DNA of 64,000 bases, taken from contig CAJJAZ010000006.1 in assembly GCA_905182295.1 (NCBI GenBank), positions 212,168 to 276,167 on the forward strand, given 5' to 3'. The position numbers were made by a program, and so were the translations under genes. Shown piece by piece: positions 29,043-37,871 of this stretch; the stretch's first letter is position 1, and each line of letters opens with the position of its first letter. The notes beneath the pieces were generated by a model. It was not told the origin of the DNA, did not search any database, and saw only the letters and a list, made by a program, of their open reading frames with translations. The stretch is from an uncultured Flavobacteriaceae bacterium (lineage in GTDB: Bacteria > Bacteroidota > Bacteroidia > Flavobacteriales > Flavobacteriaceae).

Positions 29043-30143
29043 ATGAAATATGCAATTCTCGATATAGAAACAACTGGTGGGAAATACAATGAGGAGGGAA
29101 TTACTGAGATAGCCATTTATCAGTTCGATGGGAACCAAATAACAGACCAATTCATCAGTCTTGTAAATCCAGAAAAAAGCATTCAAGCGTTTGTAGTTAA
29201 ACTCACAGGTATTACTGATAAAATGGTGATAGGTGCGCCAAAATTTCATGAAATAGCCAAAAGAATCATTGAAATTACGGAAGATTGTATTCTCATTGCG
29301 CACAATGCACAATTTGACTACAGAATTTTAAAAACTGAATACAGTAGATTAGGCTATGATTACCAGAGAAAAACACTTTGTACGGTAGACCTATCCAAAA
29401 AACTTATTCCCAATATGGAATCTTACAGCTTAGGTAAATTAGTAAGGGCTTTAGGAATACCCGTATCTGATAGACACAGGGCAAATGGAGATGCCCTTGC
29501 TACGCTTAAGTTATTTAAACTGCTATTATCTAAAGAAGAAGACCACCAAAGCATATCAGAACTTACCCGCTCAGAGAATACGGGAATATTGACAAACAAA
29601 CAAGTAGATCTGTTGGATCAAATACCTAATGAAACTGGTTTAGTTAGTTTTTTAGACAAGGAAGATCAAGTCATTTATGTGTTGGCCAGTGACCAATTGA
29701 AAAAAGGCATTACCCAGCTATTCACCAAACAATCTAGTGTAGCTAAAAGTGTCAATAAAAAAATGAGACAAGTAAAAGTAACCCTCACAGGCAGTCTTTT
29801 AATGGCTCAAATGAAATACCAATTGGCATTGACCAAGTTTAGACCTAAATACAATAGAATGCCTACAAAGAAATCACTGCAAACTGCACTGGACATGAAC
29901 TATCCTTTTCAAGATGGTTTAATGATAGACAAGGGGAGAAATGAAGGAGAAAAAAGTGTTTATAGGATAAAAAATAACCAATTGTTAGCCATTGGGTATG
30001 TTGAATTGAATTACCAGATCAACAATGAAGCTATTTTAGATCAATTACTCAATACGGTAAAAGAAAACAATCCATTGAAAAAGACACTTCTGAGTAGCCA
30101 TTTAAAAAAACCGCTAAAATTACACTCCTTAGAAGTTAAATAA
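29043..30143 (+). CDS. DnaQ-like 3'-5' exonuclease fused to a catalytically dead GIY-YIG-like domain
   Basis: A 366-residue two-domain protein. Residues 1-165 are a DEDDh exonuclease with intact sites: DIET (7-10), AHNAQFD (87-92) and the His/Asp pair in DRHRANGD (143-150). Residues about 194-271 align with the GIY-YIG domain found behind such exonucleases and in UvrC (IPNETGLVSFLDKEDQ, then IYVLASDQLKKGI, and FRPKYN at the end), but the GVYYF tyrosines are V/S (201-202), the key Arg is Gly222 and the catalytic Glu position is Lys/Gln (258-260). ATG 29043 is used. Exonuclease probably active, nuclease domain not. Confidence 0.8.
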   Translation: MKYAILDIETTGGKYNEEGITEIAIYQFDGNQITDQFISLVNPEKSIQAFVVKLTGITDKMVIGAPKFHEIAKRIIEITEDCILIAHNAQFDYRILKTEYSRLGYDYQRKTLCTVDLSKKLIPNMESYSLGKLVRALGIPVSDRHRANGDALATLKLFKLLLSKEEDHQSISELTRSENTGILTNKQVDLLDQIPNETGLVSFLDKEDQVIYVLASDQLKKGITQLFTKQSSVAKSVNKKMRQVKVTLTGSLLMAQMKYQLALTKFRPKYNRMPTKKSLQTALDMNYPFQDGLMIDKGRNEGEKSVYRIKNNQLLAIGYVELNYQINNEAILDQLLNTVKENNPLKKTLLSSHLKKPLKLHSLEVK

Positions 30144-30223
30144 TTGGGTTATCTTAATACACCGCTTAGGTTATCATTTATTGACTAAAAATAAAATAGC
30201 CTCCACAATAAAACAAACAGACT

Positions 30224-31045
30224 TTGAAAGCGAATACTTTAAAACAATTTAAAATAAAAGTTCACGAAATCATTTACGAAGCAGACACCCCTATGGGAAA
30301 AGCTTTTGATGTGCTATTGGCTGTTTTAATTCTTCTTAGCGTGCTTATTGTTATGCTAGAAAGTGTGGCTAGTATTGATGTAAAATACCACAACCTACTT
30401 TTGGGATTTGAATGGGGAATTACCCTCTTTTTTACAGCGGAATACCTTGCCAGAGTTTTCTCTGTTGAAAAGCCTAAAAAATATATATTTAGTTTCTATG
30501 GTATCATTGACCTTTTAGCTACTATACCGCTTTATCTATCCTATCTTCTGGCAGGATCACAAGTCCTATTAGCTTTAAGAGCATTTAGACTATTAAGAAT
30601 ATTTAGAATTCTAAAGCTAGTGAGCTTTTTAGGAGAAGCTTCTGTATTAAAGCAAGCGCTTAAAGACTCTAGGAATAAGATTTTAGTGTTTATTTACGTG
30701 GTGCTCATACTTTGTGTGATTATGGGTACTTTCATGTATTTAATTGAAGGCAGTGAAAGTGGCTTCACTAGTATACCCAGAAGTATTTATTGGACCATTG
30801 TAACCCTTACAACGGTTGGCTATGGAGACATAGCGCCACAAACACCGCTAGGACAATTTGTAGCTTCCATGATTATGATTCTCGGTTATGGAATTATAGC
30901 AGTGCCTACTGGTATAGTTACGGTAGCATTTAATAAGAATAAAAATGCTGCTGTAATAACAAACACGCAATCATGCCAGCAATGTGGTACAGAGGGCCAT
31001 AAAGATGGTGCAAAATTCTGCTTTAATTGTGGGGCAAAATTATGA
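30224..31045 (+). CDS. Voltage-gated-type potassium channel with C-terminal zinc ribbon
   Basis: A 273-residue six-helix cation channel subunit. TM helices about 27-45, 57-78, 88-110, S4 with spaced Arg (LRAFRLLRIFRILKL, 118-132), 153-174 and 211-237; pore filter TVGYGD at 197-202, selective for K+. After a short linker the cytoplasmic tail carries CQQC (251-254) and CFNC (266-269), a zinc ribbon. The start is TTG at 30224; an internal ATG at codon 24 would remove the conserved KVHEIIYEADTP segment. The stop overlaps miaA (ATGA). Confidence 0.88.
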   Translation: MKANTLKQFKIKVHEIIYEADTPMGKAFDVLLAVLILLSVLIVMLESVASIDVKYHNLLLGFEWGITLFFTAEYLARVFSVEKPKKYIFSFYGIIDLLATIPLYLSYLLAGSQVLLALRAFRLLRIFRILKLVSFLGEASVLKQALKDSRNKILVFIYVVLILCVIMGTFMYLIEGSESGFTSIPRSIYWTIVTLTTVGYGDIAPQTPLGQFVASMIMILGYGIIAVPTGIVTVAFNKNKNAAVITNTQSCQQCGTEGHKDGAKFCFNCGAKL

Positions 31046-31974
31046 GTAATACCAAGCATTTAATTTCAATTATTGGACCTACTGCTATTGGAAAAACCAG
31101 TTTAGCCATTGCGCTTTCTAAAAAGTATGGTGCGCCTATCTTATCGTCAGATTCTCGCCAATTTTATAGAGAAATGTATATTGGCACTGCTGTACCTTCT
31201 AAAGAAGAGCTTGCTGCTGCACCACATTTTTTTATACAACACAAAAGCATACAAGATCCTTACAGCGTTGGTGATTTTGAAAGGGAAGCCATGGGCTTTT
31301 TAAAGAATCATTACTTAACAAATGACATAGCTATTATGGTTGGAGGCAGTGGCTTATATACAGATGCTGTTTGCAAGGGTTTAGATAAATTTCCAGAGGT
31401 TCCCGATCAAATTAGAACTGATTTAAATGAGGCTTTAATTAATAATGGGCTTGAAACGCTCACGAATAAACTTAAAGATTTGGACCCAAAAGCATTTGAG
31501 CAAATTGCTGTTGACAACCCAGTTAGGGTCATACGAGCCCTTGAAGTATGTTTGGCGTCCGGAAAACCCTATAGTAGTTATTTAAATCAGCACAAAGACA
31601 AGAGACCGTTTAAGGTTCACTACCTAAATATCACAGCACCTAGAGAAACAATATACGAGCGGATCAATCAAAGGGTGGACCTCATGATTAAAAACGGACT
31701 TGAAGAAGAAGTAAGGGGATTATTGGATCGAAAAAAACTGAATGCACTGAACACAGTAGGCTACAAAGAACTCTTTAGATGTATTGAAGGGGAGATATCT
31801 CTAGAAACAGCTATAGAAGAAATTAAGAAAAACAGTAGGCGTTTTGCAAAAAGGCAACTGACTTGGAATCGAAAGAATACAGAAGCCATAGTGGTAAACT
31901 ATAAAAAAGCCATAGAAGACAGTATGACTTATTTAAATAAAGCCATACCAACTTCCAAGGATTTGAATAGTTAA
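31042..31974 (+). CDS. miaA: tRNA dimethylallyltransferase
   Basis: Adds a dimethylallyl group to A37 of tRNAs reading U-starting codons. The 310-residue protein has the P-loop GPTAIGKTS (12-20), SSDSRQFYREMYIGTA near 36-51, GGSGLY near 97 and the C-terminal NTVGYKEL / RRFAKRQLTW segments. ATG 31042 overlaps the channel stop; the upstream in-frame start at 31027 lies in the channel gene. Converges on the response regulator gene six bases away. Confidence 0.97.
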   Translation: MSNTKHLISIIGPTAIGKTSLAIALSKKYGAPILSSDSRQFYREMYIGTAVPSKEELAAAPHFFIQHKSIQDPYSVGDFEREAMGFLKNHYLTNDIAIMVGGSGLYTDAVCKGLDKFPEVPDQIRTDLNEALINNGLETLTNKLKDLDPKAFEQIAVDNPVRVIRALEVCLASGKPYSSYLNQHKDKRPFKVHYLNITAPRETIYERINQRVDLMIKNGLEEEVRGLLDRKKLNALNTVGYKELFRCIEGEISLETAIEEIKKNSRRFAKRQLTWNRKNTEAIVVNYKKAIEDSMTYLNKAIPTSKDLNS

Positions 31975-31980
31975 AGTGCT

Positions 31981-32691
31981 CTAGGCCTCTTTGTTTATTA
32001 CCAATCTAAAGCCCTCTCCGTGTATATTGATAATTTCTACATTAGGATCTTGTTTTAAATACTTACGCAACTTGGCAATATACACATCCATACTTCTAGA
32101 AGTGAAGTAATTGTCGTCTCTCCATATTTTAGTCAAAGCCAATTCTCTTGGCATTAAATCATTTTCATGAAGCGCCAACATTCTCAGTAGCTCATTCTCT
32201 TTTGGGGAGAGCTTTATTGACTCCTCTAAATTAAATTTCAAAAACCTCAGTTTAGAATTTAAATGGAAATCACCTATTGTAAATTCAAATTGCTTACTAT
32301 CTGCAGAGGTAGCAACAGATTTTCTCTGAAGAATTGCTTTTAATTTTAGAAGCAGTACTTCAGAATCAAACGGCTTGTTTAAATAATCATCTGCTCCGGC
32401 TTTATATCCAGCTAGAACATCTTCTTTCATGGTCTTAGCTGTCAAGAATACGATTGGAATTTGTTCGTTTTTTTCTCTAATCTCTCTCGCTAAAGTAAAC
32501 CCATCTTTGTAAGGCATCATGACGTCCAAAATACAGACATCAAAATCTTCTTTTTTGAATTTTTCAAAACCTTCCATGCCATTTTTAGCTAGAACTACCT
32601 CAAAATCATTCATTACAAGATAATCTTTGAGGATACTTCCAAAATTTGGATCATCTTCCACCAATAAAATCTTTTTACTTGCTATTTCCAT
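31981..32691 (-). CDS. OmpR-family response regulator
   Basis: DNA-binding response regulator of 236 residues: receiver domain (acidic pair Glu12-Asp13-Asp14, phospho-Asp56 in ILDVMMP, conserved Lys in LTAKTM) and a winged-helix C-terminal domain (SPKENELLRML near 155, TSRSMDVYIAKLRKYL near 198). It lies 11 bases downstream of the histidine kinase gene and is its cognate partner. Regulon unknown. Confidence 0.95.
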   Translation of the reverse strand: MEIASKKILLVEDDPNFGSILKDYLVMNDFEVVLAKNGMEGFEKFKKEDFDVCILDVMMPYKDGFTLAREIREKNEQIPIVFLTAKTMKEDVLAGYKAGADDYLNKPFDSEVLLLKLKAILQRKSVATSADSKQFEFTIGDFHLNSKLRFLKFNLEESIKLSPKENELLRMLALHENDLMPRELALTKIWRDDNYFTSRSMDVYIAKLRKYLKQDPNVEIINIHGEGFRLVINKEA

Positions 32692-32702
32692 AAGTCAGTA
32701 TT

Positions 32703-34289
32703 TTATTTATTATTAATTGGAAGTTCAATAAAAAATGAACTACCCTTCCCTTTTTCACTTTCAGCGTACACTTTGCCGCCGTGGTTATCTATAATTTTTT
32801 TAACATATGCCAAACCTAGACCGTGGCCTTTTACATTGTGAATATTTCCTGTGTGTTCTCTGTAAAATTTTTCAAAAACTTGCTTTAAAACTGCTGAACT
32901 CATCCCAGCACCTTTGTCCTGTATTTCAACAACAACAAACGAGCCTTTCATAGTAGTAAATACATCTAATTCAGGAACAACTGGAGAGTATTTAATCGCA
33001 TTATCTAGGATATTCACAAATACATTGGTCAAATGCATTTCATTGGCCATGATATTGGCCGATTCATTGTCAAAATGAGCATTTACGTAGCCGTTTCTAT
33101 CGGAAACAATAAGACTAATGTGTGCAATAGCGTCTTCTAAAATATCATGAAGTAAGTGAGGTGCTTTTTGAATTTCTAGCTGGTTTTTATCTAGCTTAGA
33201 TATGCGTAACACATTCTCTACTTGTGCGTGCATTCGTTTATTTTCTTCTTTGATCATAGTAGCGTAACGAATTACTTTTTCATGATCATCTATGATTTTT
33301 GGATTCTTTATAGCCTCTACCGCTAAATTAATTGTGGCGATGGGGGTCTTGAATTCATGGGTCATATTATTGATAAAGTCAGACTTAATTTCTGAAATTT
33401 TCTTCTGCTTAATCAATTGGTACATTACAGAAATAAATGCGACGATGATTACTAGCGTGAAAACCACTGAGAGCATAGCCATGCTAATAATTGAACCCAA
33501 TAGAAAAGTGTTTTTCTTAGGAAAACTTAGGTACAAGGAAAAATTACTATTCCCTAATCCATCTTCAAAAAGGGGCGCTTTGTAGGGCGAACTTGTGTCG
33601 TATTTAAATCTATTGGATTTAATCCTTGTGGGTAAATCCTGGCTGTAAACACCATATTCAAAAGGTATATCTAATCCCCTGTTTCTTAATTCTTTATCTA
33701 ATTGCAATGCAATTTCCTGCTTAGTAACCCTATTGTGAATGGGAATTTTACTGGCACTTTCTTTATATACGTTGTCAAATACAGCTCGATCTGTTTCAGA
33801 AAGACCTTCATTAATAATGAGCTTTTCTATTGGAGTAATGGTGTACGTACTACCGTCTAATCCGTAATTTTCTTTAAATGTAATTCTAGATCTTTGGCTG
33901 GCATAACCCTTTAAAACGGTACTATCCATTCCCATTACATTGTCAAAAAAACTAGAGGCAATATTGTAATCTTCTTCTAAAATACCGTGAGAATAAACCA
34001 TAGTCTCATTGGTGTTTAAGTTCCTATCAAAGAAGAAAAAATTCTTTAAATGTGAACTCTTAGGGGTACCTAAGCTATCTTTTAATTTTAAAAAATTATC
34101 GTAATAGGACGAAATCTCCCTTTTGGCAATTTTGTCAGTCACTTTTACAAGAACCTCTACTACAATAGTCTTAAACTCCTCCTCTTTAAAATCTACAGAC
34201 TTTTTAATCCAATACCCTTGAATAAAAATAATACCCAGTAGGGCAATACTCATAAACACCATTAAGGAAACTAGGATACGTCTTTTCAT
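32703..34289 (-). CDS. Sensor histidine kinase
   Basis: A 528-residue membrane kinase: TM1 about 5-26, a long periplasmic domain, TM2 about 263-288, then HisKA with NNMTHEFKTPIATI (His near 311) and HATPase_c with NILDNAIKYSP, DKGAGMS and GHGLGLAYVKK. The periplasmic sensor domain has no match I recognise. ATG 34289 begins KRRILVSLMVFMS, the first TM; the TTG 21 bases upstream overlaps the -7 box region. A -7 box TAATTTTG is on the minus strand at 34315-34308. Confidence 0.93.
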   Translation of the reverse strand: MKRRILVSLMVFMSIALLGIIFIQGYWIKKSVDFKEEEFKTIVVEVLVKVTDKIAKREISSYYDNFLKLKDSLGTPKSSHLKNFFFFDRNLNTNETMVYSHGILEEDYNIASSFFDNVMGMDSTVLKGYASQRSRITFKENYGLDGSTYTITPIEKLIINEGLSETDRAVFDNVYKESASKIPIHNRVTKQEIALQLDKELRNRGLDIPFEYGVYSQDLPTRIKSNRFKYDTSSPYKAPLFEDGLGNSNFSLYLSFPKKNTFLLGSIISMAMLSVVFTLVIIVAFISVMYQLIKQKKISEIKSDFINNMTHEFKTPIATINLAVEAIKNPKIIDDHEKVIRYATMIKEENKRMHAQVENVLRISKLDKNQLEIQKAPHLLHDILEDAIAHISLIVSDRNGYVNAHFDNESANIMANEMHLTNVFVNILDNAIKYSPVVPELDVFTTMKGSFVVVEIQDKGAGMSSAVLKQVFEKFYREHTGNIHNVKGHGLGLAYVKKIIDNHGGKVYAESEKGKGSSFFIELPINNK

Positions 34290-34307
34290 CTTAATTAAAT
34301 ATGTTAA

Positions 34308-34315
34308 CAAAATTA
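34308..34315 (-). promoter_or_regulatory. -7 promoter box of the two-component system operon
   Basis: TAATTTTG on the minus strand fits TAnnTTTG exactly and predicts a 15-base leader before the kinase ATG at 34289. The surrounding 34290-34388 gap is very AT-rich with several TTAATTAA-like palindromes; nothing else was recognised there. Confidence 0.5.
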
Positions 34316-34388
34316 ATTATTACCACTTAATTAAGACATTTAATAAACATAATATTAACATTTAAGTTAATATTTACGATATGTTATA

Positions 34389-34985
34389 TTATTTAATTAA
34401 AATATTATGAATTTCTCTAGTTTTTAACAATGTTTTTGCTAAGTCTTGATTGTGAATCACGAAATTTGCTTTTTTCGCATTTTTATTATCTAAAAATTGT
34501 GCTTTCATAACAGCAGAAACCTCCGACTTAGACTTAGCATCCCTTCTGACGACCCTTTCAATTCTCTCATCTACAGGAGCAGTCACCAAAATCAATGCAT
34601 CAAAAGCAGCTTCTTTTTGATTTTCAAAAACTAAGGCAGATTCATAAATCACATAGTTTAGTCTGTTAGCCTTTTGTGATTCTTTTAATAACCACTTTTC
34701 AAAGTCACTGCTAACTGCAGGGTGTACAAGTTCATTTAAGGCTTGCCTTTTTTTTGGATCACCAAATATCTCAGAAGCAATATGTGCTTTATTTAAACCC
34801 CCATCTTTTAAATAGGCGTCTTTACCTAAAAGAGACTCAATCGAATCTTTTAGGACTAAATCAGATACCATAATTGCTTTAGCAGCTATATCTGAAAAAT
34901 ACACAGATGCTCCAAACGATTTAAAAAAATCACACACAATAGTTTTACCTACGCCTATACCTCCAGTAATAGCAACTACTTTCAT
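34389..34985 (-). CDS. coaE: Dephospho-CoA kinase
   Basis: Last step of CoA synthesis: phosphorylates dephospho-CoA at the 3' hydroxyl. The 198-residue protein has the P-loop ITGGIGVGKT (6-15), YFSDIAAKA near 32, HPAVSSDFEKW near 87 and the RRDAKSKSEV lid near 146. It follows the YbbR-like gene by one base and is in the GT2-YbbR-coaE transcript. Confidence 0.95.
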   Translation of the reverse strand: MKVVAITGGIGVGKTIVCDFFKSFGASVYFSDIAAKAIMVSDLVLKDSIESLLGKDAYLKDGGLNKAHIASEIFGDPKKRQALNELVHPAVSSDFEKWLLKESQKANRLNYVIYESALVFENQKEAAFDALILVTAPVDERIERVVRRDAKSKSEVSAVMKAQFLDNKNAKKANFVIHNQDLAKTLLKTREIHNILIK

Positions 34986-34986
34986 G

Positions 34987-35952
34987 TTAATTATTTTTAG
35001 TTAAAATATATTCAACCCCTATTGATTCTGCCAAATAAGCTTTAAAAATGCCTTCATTCTTTATACTTATTTTAGGCCTCAAAACATTTAAATAATCATT
35101 ATTTTCAAAGGGATATTCAACATATAATACAACATCCGTTTCGCTAATACTTTTAAGTACCTCTAATGGAGCAGCAACAACAACAGACAATTGACTCGGA
35201 AAAAATTTAATCCCATAATGGGCCGGAAGACCTCTTGCCTCTATATTTAACTCAAATGAAAGCTCTGAAAAAGAGGCTACTTCAATAGAGACTTTTGCAT
35301 GACTAGGGAAGAAATTTAATAACCCACTTTCTGAAGCATCTTTAAGCGACATTAAAGTGTCTAAAGACTTATTCAACTGACTCATGACCAATGTTTCTGT
35401 CGCGACAATATTTAGGGTTGAAATATCCCTCAAAGCTCCGCGTACTAGGACACTATCTCTCTCTAGTGAAACTGCTTTAAGATAATGATTTGGCGCTGTC
35501 TTAATGTCACTCTTTAAGTTAACAGCTATTTTTTTTTCAGCCAATTTTAAAAAATTGGCCATTATAGGAGTTCCAGTTTCAAAACCAATTACCTCTATTC
35601 CTTCCCCAATTTGTAATTTAAATTGAGCCAACTGCATAGATTCATTTAAAACATAAGTCCCTTTGCCAGACAAGACTGCATCATTGACATTTAATACCAA
35701 AAACGGTTTAAATAGTGTCAACGATAAAAGCCTAAACCCACTTGAACGAACCAACAAGCTAACCTCTTTTGACAATTCACTAGACAATTGATAGTTTTGA
35801 TTTGAATTCTCAAAATTTAAATTAAATGGAACAGCTTTGAGATAGGTTTCGTTTAAATTCTTTAAAAACCAGACAAAAAATGCCGCAAGTAGAAACAAGA
35901 CAAAACGTCTGGCTTGATTTTTATTCAAAAAAACAAAGTTAAATTTACTCAT
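34987..35952 (-). CDS. YbbR-like membrane-anchored protein
   Basis: A 320-residue protein with one N-terminal membrane helix (RRFVLFLLAAFFVWFLKNL, about residues 14-32) and an extracytoplasmic beta-rich region with YbbR-like repeats (for example SVSLERDSVLVRGALRDIS near 172). YbbR proteins elsewhere regulate c-di-AMP cyclase (CdaR), but no cyclase gene is adjacent, and in Bacteroidota this gene usually sits next to coaE, as here. ATG 35952 (MSKFNF) is preferred; it overlaps the GT2 stop by eight bases. Function uncertain. Confidence 0.75.
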   Translation of the reverse strand: MSKFNFVFLNKNQARRFVLFLLAAFFVWFLKNLNETYLKAVPFNLNFENSNQNYQLSSELSKEVSLLVRSSGFRLLSLTLFKPFLVLNVNDAVLSGKGTYVLNESMQLAQFKLQIGEGIEVIGFETGTPIMANFLKLAEKKIAVNLKSDIKTAPNHYLKAVSLERDSVLVRGALRDISTLNIVATETLVMSQLNKSLDTLMSLKDASESGLLNFFPSHAKVSIEVASFSELSFELNIEARGLPAHYGIKFFPSQLSVVVAAPLEVLKSISETDVVLYVEYPFENNDYLNVLRPKISIKNEGIFKAYLAESIGVEYILTKNN

Positions 35953-36955
35953 CTCCCTTTTTAAAGTACAAGTTAGGAAACATTTCCTCAATTGGCTTAT
36001 TCGATAGGTAAAGGCGGAATTTAGTTTTTAAAAAGCCCCATCCATAAGCAAACATTTGAATAAAAAATGCTGGTATAACACTTAGCGCTACAAAAAAACT
36101 ACCTTCTTTTATTAAGGCAGAGATGAATAACAAACCAAAATATACCGCTAGGAGTATTAAAGGCCATTTAAAGCCAAGCAATCCTAAAGTAACACCCAGC
36201 AGTAGAAACAACATAAATAAGGTTGGAAGCCAAAAAGTAGGTTTAGAATATTTAGGGTATTGCTTCATTAAAATAGGGCGTACACTCCCAAATGCATGTA
36301 CTTGCTTAAAAAACAAACGCCAACTAATTCTTCTCTTGTGAAACACAAAGGCCTTTTCAATAAAGGATGAAACATATCCTAATTTCCACAATCTAATAGA
36401 TAAATCAGGGTCTTCTCCTGGATGAATTCTTCCATAACCGCCACTACTTAAAAAGGCTTCTTTAGAAATACCCATATTAAAACTCCTTGGCTCAAATTTC
36501 TGTATGGCCTTAGCACTCCCCCTTATACCTGCGGTTGTTAAAAAAGAAGTCATGGTGAAATTAATTGCTTTTTGCAAAGTAGAAAAAGAATTGTCTGCCG
36601 CATCAGGACCACCAAAAAAATCCACTTCATGGCTTGCTAAAAAAGACTTAACCGCACTTAAGTATCCAGGAGGAAGCACACAATCAGAGTCTAGAATTAT
36701 AAAATAATTTCCTTTAGCCCTTTTCATTCCAAAATTTCTAGAAGCACCAGGACCAGAATTAGTTTTGAAAAAATAAGACATGGGCAATCGGTCATTAAAA
36801 GACGCCACGATCTTTTCACTGGTATTAGTAGAGCCGTCTTCTATGACTACTACCTCAAAAACGTCCGTGTCCTGATCACAAAGGCTTTCTAAAAGCTCTT
36901 TCATCTCCTCAGGTCGGTTGTAAATAGGGATAATAAAACTAAAAGTTTTATTCAT
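35945..36955 (-). CDS. Family 2 glycosyltransferase with C-terminal membrane helices
   Basis: Inverting glycosyltransferase, 336 residues: the GT-A fold starts at SFIIPIYNRPEEMKELLESL (split here: SFIIPIYNRPEE), with IEDGST near 39 and the metal site LDSD near 91. Two or three membrane helices lie at about 240-300. It probably transfers a sugar to a lipid or envelope glycan at the inner membrane. ATG 36955 is chosen because the upstream ATG at 36982 lies inside the fabI terminator stem. Acceptor unknown. Confidence 0.85.
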   Translation of the reverse strand: MNKTFSFIIPIYNRPEEMKELLESLCDQDTDVFEVVVIEDGSTNTSEKIVASFNDRLPMSYFFKTNSGPGASRNFGMKRAKGNYFIILDSDCVLPPGYLSAVKSFLASHEVDFFGGPDAADNSFSTLQKAINFTMTSFLTTAGIRGSAKAIQKFEPRSFNMGISKEAFLSSGGYGRIHPGEDPDLSIRLWKLGYVSSFIEKAFVFHKRRISWRLFFKQVHAFGSVRPILMKQYPKYSKPTFWLPTLFMLFLLLGVTLGLLGFKWPLILLAVYFGLLFISALIKEGSFFVALSVIPAFFIQMFAYGWGFLKTKFRLYLSNKPIEEMFPNLYFKKGDE

Positions 36956-36970
36956 AGTCATTACTTTAAA

Positions 36971-37002
36971 CAAAGAAGCCATCTAAATAGATGGCTTCTT
37001 TG
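36971..37002 (-). terminator. fabI terminator, 14-bp perfect stem
   Basis: Arms 36971-36984 and 36989-37002 are perfectly complementary around a four-base loop; on the minus strand a T-rich stretch (TTTAAAG after the final TTTG) follows. It ends fabI transcription or separates it from the GT2 operon. Confidence 0.8.
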
Positions 37003-37016
37003 CAATATACTTGTGT

Positions 37017-37829
37017 TTATTTAGAAAAGTACTCTATTACTTCCTGGCTTACTCCTGTATTAGAAAAACCACCATCATGAAACAGATTCTGCATGGTTAC
37101 TTTTCTTGTTAAGTCTGAAAACAAACTCACTGTATAATCTGCACAGTCTGCTGCTGTAGCATTTCCTAAAGGTGACATTTTTTCTGCATAAGAAATAAAA
37201 CCATCAAATCCTTTAACCCCTTGACCTGCTGTAGTTGGTGTTGGAGATTGAGAAATTGTATTTACACGCACTTTCTTTTCTTTACCGAAAAAGTACCCAA
37301 AACTTCTACCTACAGATTCTAAATAAGCCTTATTATCTGCCATATCATTATAATCTGGAAAAGTACGTTGCGCAGCCATATAAGTCAAAGCGACAATACT
37401 ACCCCACTCATTCATTGCATCTGCATGGTATAACGATTTCATTACTTTATGAAAAGACAAGGCAGAAACATCCCAGCCTTTAGCTGTAAAGTCATAATTC
37501 TCATCCGTATAAGCCTTTCCTTTTCTCACATTTACAGACATACCAATAGAATGTAAAACAAAATCTAGTTTTCCTCCTAATATTTCAGTGGCCTGAGCGA
37601 CTAAATTGGATAAATCTTCCTCATTTGTAGCATCTGCAGGAATAATCTGAGCGCCAGTTTTTTCTGCAAGATCTTTGATCTGACCCATTCTCAAAGCAAT
37701 AGGTGCGTTTGTTAATACAAAAGAACCTCCTTCTTCATGAACCCGCTCTGCTGTTTTCCAAGCAATTGAATTTGGATCTAAAGCACCAAAAATAATTCCT
37801 CTTTTCCCTTTAAGTAAATTGTAAGCCAT
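37017..37829 (-). CDS. fabI: Enoyl-[acyl-carrier-protein] reductase (NADH)
   Basis: Last reduction of fatty-acid elongation. The 270-residue protein is a divergent SDR of the FabI type: N-terminal GKRGIIFGALDPNSIAW (8-24), DFVLHSIGMS near 90-100, and the active-site Tyr/Tyr/Lys region around LTYMAAQRTFPDYNDMADNKA (split: LTYMAAQRTF, DNKAYLE). It is the target of triclosan-type inhibitors in other species. Between recN and its terminator. Confidence 0.96.
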   Translation of the reverse strand: MAYNLLKGKRGIIFGALDPNSIAWKTAERVHEEGGSFVLTNAPIALRMGQIKDLAEKTGAQIIPADATNEEDLSNLVAQATEILGGKLDFVLHSIGMSVNVRKGKAYTDENYDFTAKGWDVSALSFHKVMKSLYHADAMNEWGSIVALTYMAAQRTFPDYNDMADNKAYLESVGRSFGYFFGKEKKVRVNTISQSPTPTTAGQGVKGFDGFISYAEKMSPLGNATAADCADYTVSLFSDLTRKVTMQNLFHDGGFSNTGVSQEVIEYFSK

Positions 37830-37871
37830 ATGTGTGTATTTGGTTAATGCGCGTAAAGATATTAAAAATAG

